The notes: a model not told the origin generated them from the letters alone. A DNA stretch of 64,000 nt from Hyphomicrobiales bacterium (GCA_900468625.1 UBUL01000018.1:186001-250000); one strand, 5' to 3'. Counted from the stretch's first letter, positions 1 through 8,772 are shown. A program made the numbers and translations.

Positions 1-54
1 TGCGGCGGCGGGGCAAGCTATCTGCCGCACACCTATCGTTGGCGCGGCCTTTAG
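1..54 (+). CDS. possible 3' end of an unidentified gene, cut by the window edge
   Basis: The first reading frame is open from base 1 to a TAG at 52-54 and would encode a 17-residue tail ending in Tyr-Arg-Trp-Arg-Gly-Leu. The strand is convergent with the next gene, and a hairpin follows between them. The stretch is too short to recognise a family, so this may be chance. Confidence 0.2.
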   Translation, partial: CGGGASYLPHTYRWRGL

Positions 55-107
55 CATTAATTTCCGTCCGCGTCATCCCTTTCCCTCGAAGGCGTGAGGT
101 CGGCCCT

Positions 108-141
108 TGAAAACAAGAAGGCCGGTCAATGTGGCCGGCCT
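108..141 (-). terminator. rho-independent terminator of the IalB-like gene
   Basis: On the minus strand AGGCCGG and CCGGCCT arms with a short loop are followed by TCTTGTTTTC. It lies about 60 bases past the stop of the IalB-like gene. Confidence 0.65.
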
Positions 142-199
142 CATCATCACGGTCGCGGCGACGGGAGGATCACATTCGCGTGATCTCTCGGCCTTCGAT

Positions 200-754
200 C
201 TATTTGCAGTTTTCGATCTGCTTCAGCGCAGCGCTTACACCCTTCAGCGAATAGGTATAGGACGTCCCCGTACCCTTCTTGGAGGTCGCCGTAACCTTCA
301 GCGAATGGCCGGACTTCAGTGCGGCAACCAATGCGGGCTCCTGAGCTGCATTCTCGACCCAGGCCGCCTTGTCTTTGGTGAACATCACGAAGGTCTTGTT
401 GTCGATGACGACGTTGACCTTGGAGTTCTCCTTCAGCGGATAGCCCATCATTGCCTGGGGTTCATAGGAAATATTCTGGCCTGGACGCTGCGACACGATG
501 AAGAAGTTATCGCCGTGATCAATGCCGGATGCCGGCGCCTTGGCCGTCGGCACGGAAAGAACGTAGCAAACCTTGCCGCCGGCGGACTGGTAGGAGTAGG
601 CGCCCCAGGCGTCGAACTGCTGGATACGCGTGGGAGACGCCGGCGCTGCTGCTGGCGCTGCCTGCGTCTGCTTCGGCTTCTTGGTCTGCGCGGACGCGAT
701 GCCGGTTCCGGCCAGAACGAGCGAGAGGGCGATTGCGAAGCTTTTTACAAACAT
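200..754 (-). CDS. invasion-associated locus B (IalB) family protein
   Basis: 184 residues. It has an N-terminal signal peptide (residues 1-22, cleavage after Ala-Ser-Ala), then an Ala/Pro-rich linker to about residue 40, then a single IalB-type domain with the characteristic start (FDAWGAYSY) and a conserved Cys in KVCYVLS. IalB proteins are secreted or periplasmic; in Bartonella the name comes from an invasion locus, but the many rhizobial paralogues have no established function. The gene is alone on the minus strand, with a terminator after it and 330 bases of non-coding DNA before it. Family assignment is fairly sure; the role is unknown. Confidence 0.85.
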   Translation of the reverse strand: MFVKSFAIALSLVLAGTGIASAQTKKPKQTQAAPAAAPASPTRIQQFDAWGAYSYQSAGGKVCYVLSVPTAKAPASGIDHGDNFFIVSQRPGQNISYEPQAMMGYPLKENSKVNVVIDNKTFVMFTKDKAAWVENAAQEPALVAALKSGHSLKVTATSKKGTGTSYTYSLKGVSAALKQIENCK

Positions 755-1087
755 GGTTTCCTGCCGATTTCTTGCGGTCCAGAGCTCATGGCGATTCGAT
801 TGACGCGCGCCTTCGCTCGTGAGCTGCCCTATTTTGACTTTATTCAGGTTACCAAACCGTCAACGGAGCGCTGCCCGCCACCAGCTCCGTGCCATTTCAA
901 TCCAGATATCGCGCAAAGTTTGAAACGCATCAGAAGGAATTGGAAAACCCGGATGGTGGAGTACCATCCTGCAGGTCCGATTTAAGACAGAAAGATTTGG
1001 GCAAGAATTTGACCTCGCTAAATTCAGGAAGGCCTCATAAAGCTCTGGAAACCCGAGAGGATTCAGAACAGGTCCGCAAAGCCGGCG
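755..1087. other. 333-base intergenic stretch, no gene seen
   Basis: This lies between the starts of the IalB-like gene and the 3' end of the DUF1232 gene. It should hold the IalB-like promoter. I see no conserved protein, RNA fold or repeat in it. Confidence 0.5.
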
Positions 1088-1477
1088 TCAGGCCGTCTTC
1101 ATGGCCTCCGGCTCGTTCTCCAGAGCCCGGTCGGCGGCTTCATAATGTTCCAGGCGGATATGGCCCTTGATCATGCTGAAGGCGAGCGTCAGCACCGCGA
1201 CATCGTCCGTGTAGCCGATGACGGCGAAGAAATCGGGGATGATATCGATGGGCATGACGAAATAGCCGAGTGCGGCCAGCAAGATGCCGCGAACACGGGT
1301 CGGCGTCTGCGGGTCAAGTGCGCAATAAAAGGCAGCCACGACATCGCGGGAAAAGGGGATATGGCGGGCAGCCCTGCGCAATGTCGGCCAGAATTTGCTG
1401 CGCACCGACTTCTCCTGCTCTTTTTGGGCTTCTTCGTCACCAGGCATCAGGATTTCCCCGTACTTGATGTCATCCAT
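1088..1477 (-). CDS. DUF1232 (YkvA) family membrane-associated protein
   Basis: 129 residues from the ATG at 1477, which is preceded at good distance by AGAGGTG; a longer frame upstream lacks such a site. The core (about residues 45-110) shows the family pattern: a PQTPTRVRGILLAALGYFVMPIDIIPD segment followed by a second hydrophobic stretch with GYTDDVAVLTLAF. The motif P-x-D-x-I-P-D and the Asp-Asp pair define DUF1232/YkvA. The function is not known; the hydrophobic helices suggest membrane association. A pterin dehydratase gene lies upstream on the same strand, 66 bases away, so co-transcription is possible. Confidence 0.85.
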   Translation of the reverse strand: MDDIKYGEILMPGDEEAQKEQEKSVRSKFWPTLRRAARHIPFSRDVVAAFYCALDPQTPTRVRGILLAALGYFVMPIDIIPDFFAVIGYTDDVAVLTLAFSMIKGHIRLEHYEAADRALENEPEAMKTA

Positions 1478-1543
1478 TCCATTCACCTCTGTTCGCACCC
1501 GTCGTCCGGGCCGTGTCAACATATGGTGATCGCCTGCAGCGAT

Positions 1544-1849
1544 TCAATCGAGCCGGCGCGCAGCCGCCTTCTCCATCGCCTTTGCCAGCTTGATATCGTG
1601 ATCGGTAAGGCCGCCGGCATCGTGCGTCGTCAGTTTTACCTCGACGCGAGAATAGACATTGAACCATTCCGGATGGTGGTTGAATTTTTCGGCGGCAAGG
1701 GCCGATTCCGTCATGAAGCCGAAGGCCTCCACGAAATTGCGGAATTTGAACGTCTTGGAGATCGAAAGACCGTCGGCCGCAAGCACCCAGCCGGAGAACT
1801 CGGCAAGATTGTCATCGATTGCCGTGCGGTCGAGCTTCTCATATTTCAT
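1544..1849 (-). CDS. phhB: 4a-hydroxytetrahydrobiopterin dehydratase (pterin carbinolamine dehydratase)
   Basis: 101 residues, the usual size of the family. The signature F-N-H-H-P-E-W (residues 56-62) with the downstream [21 protein letters not shown] block carries the catalytic His pair and the second His of the active site. The enzyme dehydrates 4a-hydroxytetrahydropterin in the cytoplasm to recycle the cofactor of aromatic amino-acid hydroxylases. No phenylalanine hydroxylase gene is visible in the window, so in this organism it may serve a general pterin role. The symbol follows the Pseudomonas name. Confidence 0.93.
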   Translation of the reverse strand: MKYEKLDRTAIDDNLAEFSGWVLAADGLSISKTFKFRNFVEAFGFMTESALAAEKFNHHPEWFNVYSRVEVKLTTHDAGGLTDHDIKLAKAMEKAAARRLD

Positions 1850-1857
1850 GACACGTC

Positions 1858-1984
1858 ACTCCTCTCTAAAGCAATTCCAGGAAAAGTGCGCAGCGGTTTT
1901 CCGTCCGGAATTGCGTAAAAGCAAAAGGATGGGGCGTTTTCGCATTTCGAAGAAAAGCGGAAAAGCTCCAGCGGCTGAACGATA
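1858..1984. repeat. Rhizobium intergenic palindromic repeat (family B copy 1)
   Basis: It contains GGTTTTCCGTCCGGAATTG, then a GCGTTTTCGC segment and ATTCGAAG-AAAGCGGAAA. The same blocks in the same order recur at 15248-15345 between ccmB and ccmC. AATTCC and GGAATT arms form a local palindrome. This is a non-coding mosaic repeat similar in kind to RIME elements. Confidence 0.7.
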
Positions 1985-1986
1985 GC

Positions 1987-2468
1987 ATGGATCGTCACAG
2001 GATTCTTTTCGTCTGCGCCGGCAATATCTGCCGGTCACCCCTCGCCGAAGGCATATTCAGGCATCTGGCGAGCAAGGCCGGCCGCGCGCACGAATTCGAA
2101 ATTGATTCGGCCGGCATCGGCGGCTGGCATCAGGGAGAACGCCCCGATCGCCGTTCGATCGCAGTTGCGGCCGATCATGGGATCGATATTTCCGGTCAGC
2201 CGGCTCGACGCATGAACCCGCCGATTTCGGCAGGTTCGATCTGATCTTGGCAATGGATCAAGACAATTTGAAGAACTTGCGCAAGGCAGCATCGACGGAT
2301 GCCCTCGGCAAGCTACATCTCTTCAACGCCCTCGCGTTCGGCAGCAACCGGGACATTCCCGACCCTTATTATGGCGACCGCGAGGATTTCGAAGCTGTTT
2401 ACACCATGCTCTTCGCTGGTTGCAGCGCGCTCTTGCCCAAGGCCGGGAAAGTGCTGCGGGGCTCATGA
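1987..2468 (+). pseudogene. low-molecular-weight protein-tyrosine phosphatase, frameshifted
   Basis: The first frame (1987-2244) starts with the phosphatase loop C-A-G-N-I-C-R-S (Cys10, Arg16) and runs to about residue 76, where it shifts and stops at 2242-2244. The second frame, from about base 2217 (P-A-D-F-G-R-F-D-L-I-L-A-M-D), continues the family sequence to the catalytic Asp motif D-P-Y-Y-G and ends at 2468. Joining the two frames restores a full-length protein of about 160 residues. The break lies near 2211-2220 (one base lost, or two gained). All catalytic residues are otherwise intact, so the break could be a recent mutation or a sequencing error. The tail overlaps thpR by 70 bases, end to end. 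Confidence 0.8.
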
Positions 2469-2995
2469 AGCGGGAATATCTCTTCGGTGAGATAAGGACC
2501 GCCGCCCACAGACTCGCGCGAGGACAGAAGCACGAAACGCCCAACGGTGAACGGCGCGGTATAGAAGTTGCCGCGGCCGGAGAGATAGTGCACGACATCG
2601 TCGACCCGCGAGGATTTCAGCCTGGCGAGCGTGACATGCGGCGTGAATTTGCGGGGGTCCGGCTGCAGGCCGATACGCTGGCAGATGCGCTCGATTTCGC
2701 TCTGGAGGGCGAACATGTCGGGCGTCTGCGAAACCCCGGCCCAGACCGAATGCGGCTTCTTGGAGCCGAAGGAACCGATGCCCTCCAGCCGAAGCTGGAA
2801 CTCAGGCCGATCTATCCGGTCCAGCCGGTCGACGATCTCATCCGCCGTGCGGCCATCGACATCGCCGATGAAGCGCAAAGTGATGTGATAATTTTCAACG
2901 TCGATCCACCTGGCTCCCGGGAGACCACCGCGCAACAATGACAGGCTCATGGCCGCATTGCGCGGAATTTCGAGGGCGGTAAAAAGTCTCGGCAT
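2399..2995 (-). CDS. thpR: RNA 2',3'-cyclic phosphodiesterase (2H phosphoesterase)
   Basis: 198 residues from the ATG at 2995, preceded by GGGGAG; an in-frame ATG at 3040 has no better site. Two H-x-T-x motifs, HITL (residues 37-40) and HVTL (about 123-126), about 85 residues apart, define the 2H phosphoesterase fold of the ThpR/LigT group. The enzyme opens 2',3'-cyclic phosphates on RNA ends in the cytoplasm; the historical name is 2'-5' RNA ligase. It is convergent with, and overlaps, the broken phosphatase gene. Confidence 0.9.
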   Translation of the reverse strand: MPRLFTALEIPRNAAMSLSLLRGGLPGARWIDVENYHITLRFIGDVDGRTADEIVDRLDRIDRPEFQLRLEGIGSFGSKKPHSVWAGVSQTPDMFALQSEIERICQRIGLQPDPRKFTPHVTLARLKSSRVDDVVHYLSGRGNFYTAPFTVGRFVLLSSRESVGGGPYLTEEIFPLHEPRSTFPALGKSALQPAKSMV

Positions 2996-3063
2996 GACGA
3001 GCACTCCCCGAATCTCTTGCAGGTATAGGTAGGGAATCACGCATTTGCAGCCGGTGCAAGCAT

Positions 3064-3714
3064 CTATTTCGCACCTGCGTCAATCATCCCTACAAAACTC
3101 ATAACGGCCGGTAAGATATGCTCGACCATGACATCGACACCCTTGGGGTTCGGATGCATCCCGTCAGGCAGCTGCAAATCCGCATGAGCTGCCACGCCGT
3201 CGAGGAAGAATGGATAGAGCGGAAGATGGTATTTGTCGGCCAGCCGCTTGTAGATCGGATTGAATTTCTCGGCGTAATCGGCCCCCATATTCGGAGGCGC
3301 CAGCATGCCGGCGAGAAGGATCGGGATCTTTCTGCCCTTCAGCCGCTCGATCATCGTCTCGAGGTTCTTTTCCGTCTGCTCCGGCGGAATGCCGCGCAGC
3401 GCGTCGTTGGCGCCGAGTTCCAGGATCACGCCGTCGGTCCCATCGGGCACCGACCAGTCTATGCGCGACAGTCCGCCCGATGTCGTATCGCCGGAAACGC
3501 CGGCATCGGCGACGGCCACATCCAGCCCCTTTGCCTTCAGCGCCGCCTCCAGCTTGGCCGGAAACCCGTCGCCCGGCGGGAGCTGATAGCCGGCCATCAG
3601 GCTGTCGCCGAAGCCGACCAGTTGAATGGTCCGTGCGTTTGCGGCACCCATCGCGCCAAACAAAAGACCGAAAGTGATGACAGCGAAGTGAAGTGCAGCA
3701 ACTTTAAAACCCAT
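3064..3714 (-). CDS. SGNH-hydrolase arylesterase / lysophospholipase L1 (TesA-like)
   Basis: 216 residues. Signal peptide at residues 1-27 (hydrophobic core, Ala-Asn-Ala end). Block I G-D-S-L (residues 36-39, Ser38 nucleophile), block III L-G-A-N-D, and block V D-G-M-H-P-N (catalytic Asp and His) give the complete SGNH triad, so a periplasmic esterase/lysophospholipase is expected. It is divergently transcribed from an ABC ATPase-permease pair, the same neighbourhood as tesA and ybbA-ybbP in Escherichia coli. The start at 3714 was chosen because the signal peptide begins there; the frame stays open much further upstream but overlaps the ABC gene. Confidence 0.92.
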   Translation of the reverse strand: MGFKVAALHFAVITFGLLFGAMGAANARTIQLVGFGDSLMAGYQLPPGDGFPAKLEAALKAKGLDVAVADAGVSGDTTSGGLSRIDWSVPDGTDGVILELGANDALRGIPPEQTEKNLETMIERLKGRKIPILLAGMLAPPNMGADYAEKFNPIYKRLADKYHLPLYPFFLDGVAAHADLQLPDGMHPNPKGVDVMVEHILPAVMSFVGMIDAGAK

Positions 3715-3795
3715 GATCCATTCCCTAGATTCGCTGCTCGGGCCAATCGCGCCCGCCATTGTCTCCGATGTTCTCTGGTATATAGGGCGTTCGCA

Positions 3796-4506
3796 TTGGC
3801 AAAAACCATCATCGAACTGAAGAAGGCGGATTTGACGCTCGGCAGTGCCGCCGCATCGGTCCATGTATTGAAGGGCATCGACCTGACGATCATGGAGGGC
3901 GAGGCCGTCGGCATCGTCGGCCCCTCCGGTTCCGGCAAGTCCACCCTGCTGATGGTTCTGGCCGGCCTGGAAAAGCTCGACAGCGGTGAACTTTTGATCC
4001 GCGATACGCCGCTGCACAGCCTCAGCGAAGATCGCATCGCCGATTTCCGTGGCCGCAATATCGGCATCGTCTTCCAATCCTTCCATCTGATCGCCAACAT
4101 GACGGCGCTCGAAAATGTCGCCGTGCCGCTGGAACTTGCCAATGTTCGCGAGGCTTTCGACATCGCCCGGCGCGAGCTGGAGGCGGTGGGGCTGGGCGAA
4201 AGGCTCACCCACTATCCCGGCCAGCTTTCCGGCGGCGAACAGCAGCGCGTGGCGATCGCCCGAGCCCTCGCACCCTCTCCGGCGGTGCTGATCGCCGACG
4301 AGCCCACGGGCAATCTCGATACCGATACCGGCCGGCAGATCGCCGATCTGCTCTTTGCCCAGCAGGCCGAGCGCGGCACGACCATGCTGCTCGTCACCCA
4401 CGATCCCGCGCTCGCCGCCCGATGCTCGCGCCAGATCCGCGTCCGCTCCGGCGAGATCGAGAACGACAGCATGCGCACGCGCACCAGCCAAGCAGCCATG
4501 GCATGA
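3796..4506 (+). CDS. ABC transporter ATP-binding protein (YbbA/LolD type)
   Basis: 236 residues if translation starts at the TTG at 3796, the first plausible start before the conserved A-K-T-I-I-E-L segment. Walker A GPSGSGKST (residues 42-50), Q-loop VFQSFHL, signature LSGGEQQR (144-151), Walker B VLIADEP (164-170) and the H-loop VTHD are all present. It is the ATPase of the MacB/LolD/FtsE class that pairs with FtsX-like permeases. The stop codon overlaps the start of the permease gene (ATGA), so the two are translationally coupled. The substrate is unknown; COG3127-type permeases are described only as associated with lysophospholipase genes. Confidence 0.9.
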   Translation: MAKTIIELKKADLTLGSAAASVHVLKGIDLTIMEGEAVGIVGPSGSGKSTLLMVLAGLEKLDSGELLIRDTPLHSLSEDRIADFRGRNIGIVFQSFHLIANMTALENVAVPLELANVREAFDIARRELEAVGLGERLTHYPGQLSGGEQQRVAIARALAPSPAVLIADEPTGNLDTDTGRQIADLLFAQQAERGTTMLLVTHDPALAARCSRQIRVRSGEIENDSMRTRTSQAAMA

Positions 4507-7049
4507 GCGCGGCGGGATTGCGCCTGACGCTCGCTTTCCGCCTTGCCATGCGCGAACTGCGCGGCGGCCTTGGCGGCTTCTACATCTTTCTCGCCTGCAT
4601 CGCCCTCGGCACCGGCGCGATCGCCGCCGTCAATTCCGTTTCCCGCTCGATCACCGACGCGATCTCGACGCAGGGGCAATCGCTGCTTGCTGGCGATGCC
4701 CGCTTCGAGCTGCGCAATCGCGAGGCGACGCCGGAGGAACTGGCCTATCTCCAAGGTTTGGGCAAAGTCTCCCGCTCCACCGGCCTGCGTTCCATGGCAC
4801 GCATGCCCGATGGCTCGGACCAGGCGCTGGTCGAGGTCAAAGCCGTCGACAGCGCCTATCCGCTCTACGGCACCTTCGAAGCCGAGCCAAACCAGCCGCT
4901 CTCAACCCTGCTGGCCGCCCAGGACGGCACCTATGGCGCGGTCGTCGCGCCCCTGCTGCTGGAGCGCCTGAACCTCAAGGTCGGTGACGATCTGTTGCTG
5001 GGCAACGCCAAGCTGCGTATATCAGGCACAATCACGACGGAACCGGACGCCGTCTCCGAAGGCTTCGGTTTCGCGCCGCGCCTGCTGACGAGCCGCGATG
5101 CCCTGATCGCTTCCGGTCTGATTACGACGGGCAGCCTCGTCGAGCAGTCCTACAAGATCCGCATGGCCGATCCCGCAACCGGCCTTCGCAATCTCGGCGA
5201 CCGCACCAATGCCGCCTTTCCGCAAGCGGGCTGGTCGATCCGCACCAGCGACCGTGCCGCCCCGCAGCTTGCCGACAATGTCACGCGCTTCTCGCAGTTT
5301 CTGACACTGGTCGGTCTGGCGGCGCTCATTGTCGGCGGCGTCGGCGTTGCCAATGCCGTCCGCGCCTTCCTCGATTCGAAGCGCACGACCATCGCCACCT
5401 TCAAGTGCCTGGGCGCTCCAGCCTTCGTCGTCGTGCTGATCTATCTCATCCAGATCGCCGTCATCGCACTTGCCGGCATAGCCGCCGGCCTCGTTCTCGG
5501 CGCCATCGCACCGATGATCGCTTCGCAGTTCATGGCGGAATTCCTGCCGATTTCGACCGCGCCGAGGATTTATCCCGGCGCACTGACCCTGGCGGCCCTG
5601 TTCGGGCTGCTGACGACGCTTGCCTTCGCCATTCCGCCGCTCGGCCACGCCCGCGAGGTGCCGGCGACGGCGCTGTTCCGGGAGCAGGGCTTCGAGGCAC
5701 GCCGCCTGCCCGGCTGGCCCTACCTGCTCGCCGCCGGCCTGCTAATGGCGGCCCTTGCCGCTCTGGCGATCGTCACCGCCTATGACCGCTTCATTGCCAT
5801 TGTCTTCGTCGTGTCGATTGCCGGAGCTTTCGTCGTGCTGCGCCTAGTGGCAGCCCTGCTGTCCTGGCTTGCCCGCCGCAGCCCGCGCGTGCGCTCGCCG
5901 GCCCTGCGCCTGGCGATCGGCAATATCCACCGGCCCGGAGCGCTCACCTCATCTGTGGTGCTGTCGCTCGGCCTCGGCCTGGCGCTCCTGGTGACCCTGA
6001 CGCTGATCGACGGCAATATGCGCCGCGAACTGATGGGCCGCATGAGCGAACAGGCGCCGAACTTCTTCTTCGTCGATATTCAGGGGCCGGAGCTGGAAGG
6101 CTTCCGCAAGATCGTCCTCGACATCGACCCGAAGGGCAAACTCGTCGAGGCGCCGATGCTGCGCGGCCGGATCGTCGCCTTCAACGGCCAGGATGTCACC
6201 AAGATGAAGGTGCCGGCCGCGGGCCAATGGGTGCTGCGCGGCGATCGCGGCATCACCTATGCGGATACGGTGCCGGAAAACGCCTCGGTCACCGAAGGCA
6301 AATGGTGGGACAAGGATTATAGCGGCGAGCCGCTGGTGTCCTTTTCGGAAGAGGAAGGCAAGGCGCTCGGCCTGAAGCTTGGCGACAAGGTCACCGTCAA
6401 CGTGCTCGGCCGCAATGTCACCGCCAGGATCGCCAGCTTCCGCAAGGTGCAATGGCAGTCGCTGTCGATCAATTTCGTGATGATCTTCTCGCCCAATACC
6501 TTCAAGGGCGCACCGCACGCCTGGCTTGCGACCTTGACCGATACGTCCGCCACCTCGGAGCAGGAAGTGACGATCCTGAGAAAGGTCACCAATACCTACC
6601 CGACCATAACAAGCGTCCGCGTCAAGGACGCTCTCGATGTCGTCAACACGCTGGTGGGACAGCTGGCGACCGCCATCCGCTCCGCTGCCTCTGTCGCGCT
6701 CATCGCCTCCGTGCTGGTGCTGGCCGGTGCGCTCGCTGCCGGCAACCGCGCTCGCACGCACGATGCCGTCATCCTCAAGACGCTCGGCGCGACGCGCGCG
6801 ACGCTGATCCGCGCCTTCAGCTACGAATATCTGATCCTGGGTGCCGCCACCGCCGTCTTCGCGCTGATCGCCGGCTCCGCATCCGCCTGGTACATCGTCA
6901 GCCGCATCATGCGCCTGCCCTCGGCCTTCTTGCCCGACGTCGCCCTATCGACGCTCGTCATCGCTCTGGTGCTGACGGTCGGCATCGGCCTGATCGGCAC
7001 CTGGCGCATCCTCGGCCAGAAGGCGGCACCCGTTCTGCGCGAGCTTTGA
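4503..7049 (+). CDS. FtsX-like ABC transporter permease (YbbP family)
   Basis: 848 residues from the ATG at 4503 that overlaps the ATPase stop. The layout is one N-terminal membrane helix (about residues 24-44), a large periplasmic domain, three helices at about 260-400 forming the first FtsX domain (with the F-K-C-L-G-A cytoplasmic coupling segment), a central pair of helices, a second periplasmic domain, and a C-terminal FtsX domain with L-K-T-L-G-A. This duplicated arrangement matches the YbbP family (putative permease linked to lysophospholipase L1). With the upstream ATPase it forms a complete inner-membrane complex, probably working on lipids or lipoproteins, inferred only from the neighbouring esterase. 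Confidence 0.9.
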   Translation: MSAAGLRLTLAFRLAMRELRGGLGGFYIFLACIALGTGAIAAVNSVSRSITDAISTQGQSLLAGDARFELRNREATPEELAYLQGLGKVSRSTGLRSMARMPDGSDQALVEVKAVDSAYPLYGTFEAEPNQPLSTLLAAQDGTYGAVVAPLLLERLNLKVGDDLLLGNAKLRISGTITTEPDAVSEGFGFAPRLLTSRDALIASGLITTGSLVEQSYKIRMADPATGLRNLGDRTNAAFPQAGWSIRTSDRAAPQLADNVTRFSQFLTLVGLAALIVGGVGVANAVRAFLDSKRTTIATFKCLGAPAFVVVLIYLIQIAVIALAGIAAGLVLGAIAPMIASQFMAEFLPISTAPRIYPGALTLAALFGLLTTLAFAIPPLGHAREVPATALFREQGFEARRLPGWPYLLAAGLLMAALAALAIVTAYDRFIAIVFVVSIAGAFVVLRLVAALLSWLARRSPRVRSPALRLAIGNIHRPGALTSSVVLSLGLGLALLVTLTLIDGNMRRELMGRMSEQAPNFFFVDIQGPELEGFRKIVLDIDPKGKLVEAPMLRGRIVAFNGQDVTKMKVPAAGQWVLRGDRGITYADTVPENASVTEGKWWDKDYSGEPLVSFSEEEGKALGLKLGDKVTVNVLGRNVTARIASFRKVQWQSLSINFVMIFSPNTFKGAPHAWLATLTDTSATSEQEVTILRKVTNTYPTITSVRVKDALDVVNTLVGQLATAIRSAASVALIASVLVLAGALAAGNRARTHDAVILKTLGATRATLIRAFSYEYLILGAATAVFALIAGSASAWYIVSRIMRLPSAFLPDVALSTLVIALVLTVGIGLIGTWRILGQKAAPVLREL

Positions 7050-7063
7050 TTCGTCTTTGCGTA

Positions 7064-7178
7064 TTAGAGCCGGATGGTTTTAGGTCTGTTCGACCTAAAA
7101 TCTGAATCCGCTCTCAACTCAAAGAAGTAGAGCATGATGTCGTCCGAAAACCGATCACAGTTTTCGGCATCATGCTCT
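7064..7178. repeat. RIME-like mosaic palindromic element (family A copy 1)
   Basis: It has two modules. The first has TTTTAGGTC and GACCTAAAA arms flanked by AGAGCCGGAT and ATCCGCTCT. The second is a perfect inverted repeat, AGAGCATGATG (7129-7139) and CATCATGCTCT (7168-7178), with GAAAAC/GTTTTC inside. The same modules recur at 32682-32790 and, in inverted order, at 62262-62373. It fills most of the 308-base gap before the Bax-inhibitor-1 gene. Confidence 0.75.
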
Positions 7179-7357
7179 GACCGGACATGGTGATTCGGCG
7201 CGATATTACATCGATTTAACATGAGCCTACCCGCTTGACCCTTGTCTACGAGGCCCGAAAGCCTCATATTCTGTGCAGGCATGCTGAGCTCCGCAGCGGC
7301 GCCTGGGCCTTGAAAGACCCGACACCGTACTCACATCGGAGCTTGAAAGAGGAAAAC

Positions 7358-8098
7358 ATGGCTGACTTTCGCAATTACCAAAACCGGACGCAGAGCGGTG
7401 CGCAATCCGGTGCGATGATAGACGAGGGCCTTCGAGCCTATATGCTCAAGGTCTATAACCTGATGGCGCTGGGTCTGGCGATCACGGGTGTTGCCGCCTA
7501 TCTCTCCTTCTCGCTCGCTTTCGCAAACGGACAGATCACGGCCTTCGGCCAGGCGATCTATCTGAGCCCGCTGAAGTGGGTTGTCATCCTTGCCCCGCTG
7601 GCAATGGTCTTCTTCCTGAGCTTCAGGATCAACCGCATGAGCGTGGCTGCCGCGACGACGACCTTCTGGGTCTACGCCGCGCTGGTAGGCCTGTCGCTGT
7701 CGTCGATCTTCATCATCTACACCGGCCAGAGCGTCGTGCAGACCTTCTTCGTGACCGCCGCCTCCTTCGGCGCGCTGTCGCTCTACGGCTACACGGCCAA
7801 GCGAGACCTGTCGGCGATGGGCTCGTTCCTGATGATGGGTCTCTTCGGCCTCATCATCGCTTCGCTGGTTAACATCTTCCTGGCTTCGTCCGCCCTGCAG
7901 TTCGCGATCTCCGTGATCGGCGTCCTGATCTTCGCAGGCCTCACCGCCTACGATACGCAGCGGATCAAGGAAATGTACTATGACGCCGACGATGTGACCG
8001 TCGCTGGCCGCAAGGCGATCATGGGCGCCCTGTCGCTCTACCTCGACTTCATCAACCTATTCATGTTCCTGCTGCAATTCCTCGGCAACCGCCGTTGA
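7358..8098 (+). CDS. Bax inhibitor-1 / YccA family integral membrane protein
   Basis: 246 residues from the ATG at 7358, preceded by AAAGAGGAAA. Seven hydrophobic helices spread over residues 30-245 and the C-terminal pattern A-Y-D-T-Q-R-I-K, followed by a last helix with L-S-L-Y-L-D-F-I-N-L-F, are diagnostic of the BI-1/YccA/TMBIM family; the two Asp residues in these segments form the di-aspartyl pH sensor of characterised members. It sits in the inner membrane, and bacterial members are proposed to be calcium leak channels or FtsH modulators. It is a single-gene unit: a repeat lies before it and a strong terminator after it. Confidence 0.92.
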   Translation: MADFRNYQNRTQSGAQSGAMIDEGLRAYMLKVYNLMALGLAITGVAAYLSFSLAFANGQITAFGQAIYLSPLKWVVILAPLAMVFFLSFRINRMSVAAATTTFWVYAALVGLSLSSIFIIYTGQSVVQTFFVTAASFGALSLYGYTAKRDLSAMGSFLMMGLFGLIIASLVNIFLASSALQFAISVIGVLIFAGLTAYDTQRIKEMYYDADDVTVAGRKAIMGALSLYLDFINLFMFLLQFLGNRR

Positions 8099-8121
8099 TC
8101 GCAGAGCATGAATGAGAACGG

Positions 8122-8145
8122 AAAGGCGGCTTCGGCCGCCTTTTT
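8122..8145 (+). terminator. rho-independent terminator after the Bax-inhibitor-1 gene
   Basis: AAAGGCGGC-TTCG-GCCGCCTTT stem with a UUCG tetraloop followed by TTTTT, 24 bases after the stop. Confidence 0.9.
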
Positions 8146-8205
8146 ATTTGCCTGGCAGGTAGCACTGTTATTTGATAGCGGTCTTCGTAAACCGCAGATC
8201 AGGCA

Positions 8206-8772
8206 ATGAAAACAATGTCCGTCAGCCTCCGCAGCGCTACCGCAGACGATCTTCCCCACATCACGGCAATCTATCGCGATTCCGTCCTCAACGGCACGGC
8301 AAGCTATGAGATCACCCCACCGAGCCAGCAGGAAATGACGGCCAGGTTCGAGGCGATCCGCGACAAGGGCTATCCCTATCTCGTCGCTGAAGACGAGACC
8401 GGCGCATTTCTCGGCTATGCCTATGCATCATCCTTCCGCACGCGGCCGGCCTATCGCTGGATGGTGGAGGACTCGATCTATCTGGCACCGGAGGCCCGCG
8501 GACGCGGCGTCGGCAGGCTGCTGCTCGATGCGCTCATCGAAAGCTGTCAGGCGCTCGGCTTCCGCCAGATGATCGCCGTCATCGGCGGCGCCCATCCGGC
8601 CTCGGTCGCGGTACATAGGGCGGCTGGCTTCACCGAAGTCGGTCTACTCAAGGGCACCGGCTACAAGCACGGCCGCTGGCTGGATACGATGCTGATGCAG
8701 AAGGCACTCGGCGAGGGAACCGGCACCGATCCAGACCCGTCGGTTTATCCGGGAACTTTGTTTGGAGGCTAA
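8206..8772 (+). CDS. GNAT family N-acetyltransferase (phosphinothricin acetyltransferase-like)
   Basis: 188 residues; a second in-frame ATG at 8215 is an equally good start. The N-terminal I-R-x-A-T-x-x-D-L-P-like segment, the central Y-A-Y-A-S-S-F-R-x-R-P-A-Y, the acetyl-CoA loop ARGRGVGRLLLDALI (about residues 103-117) and the C-terminal H-R-A-A-G-F-x-E-V-G follow the Pat/YncA subgroup, which acetylates the amino group of methionine sulfoximine, phosphinothricin or similar compounds. The actual substrate cannot be told from sequence. It stands alone, followed by a partial repeat. Confidence 0.88.
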   Translation: MKTMSVSLRSATADDLPHITAIYRDSVLNGTASYEITPPSQQEMTARFEAIRDKGYPYLVAEDETGAFLGYAYASSFRTRPAYRWMVEDSIYLAPEARGRGVGRLLLDALIESCQALGFRQMIAVIGGAHPASVAVHRAAGFTEVGLLKGTGYKHGRWLDTMLMQKALGEGTGTDPDPSVYPGTLFGG

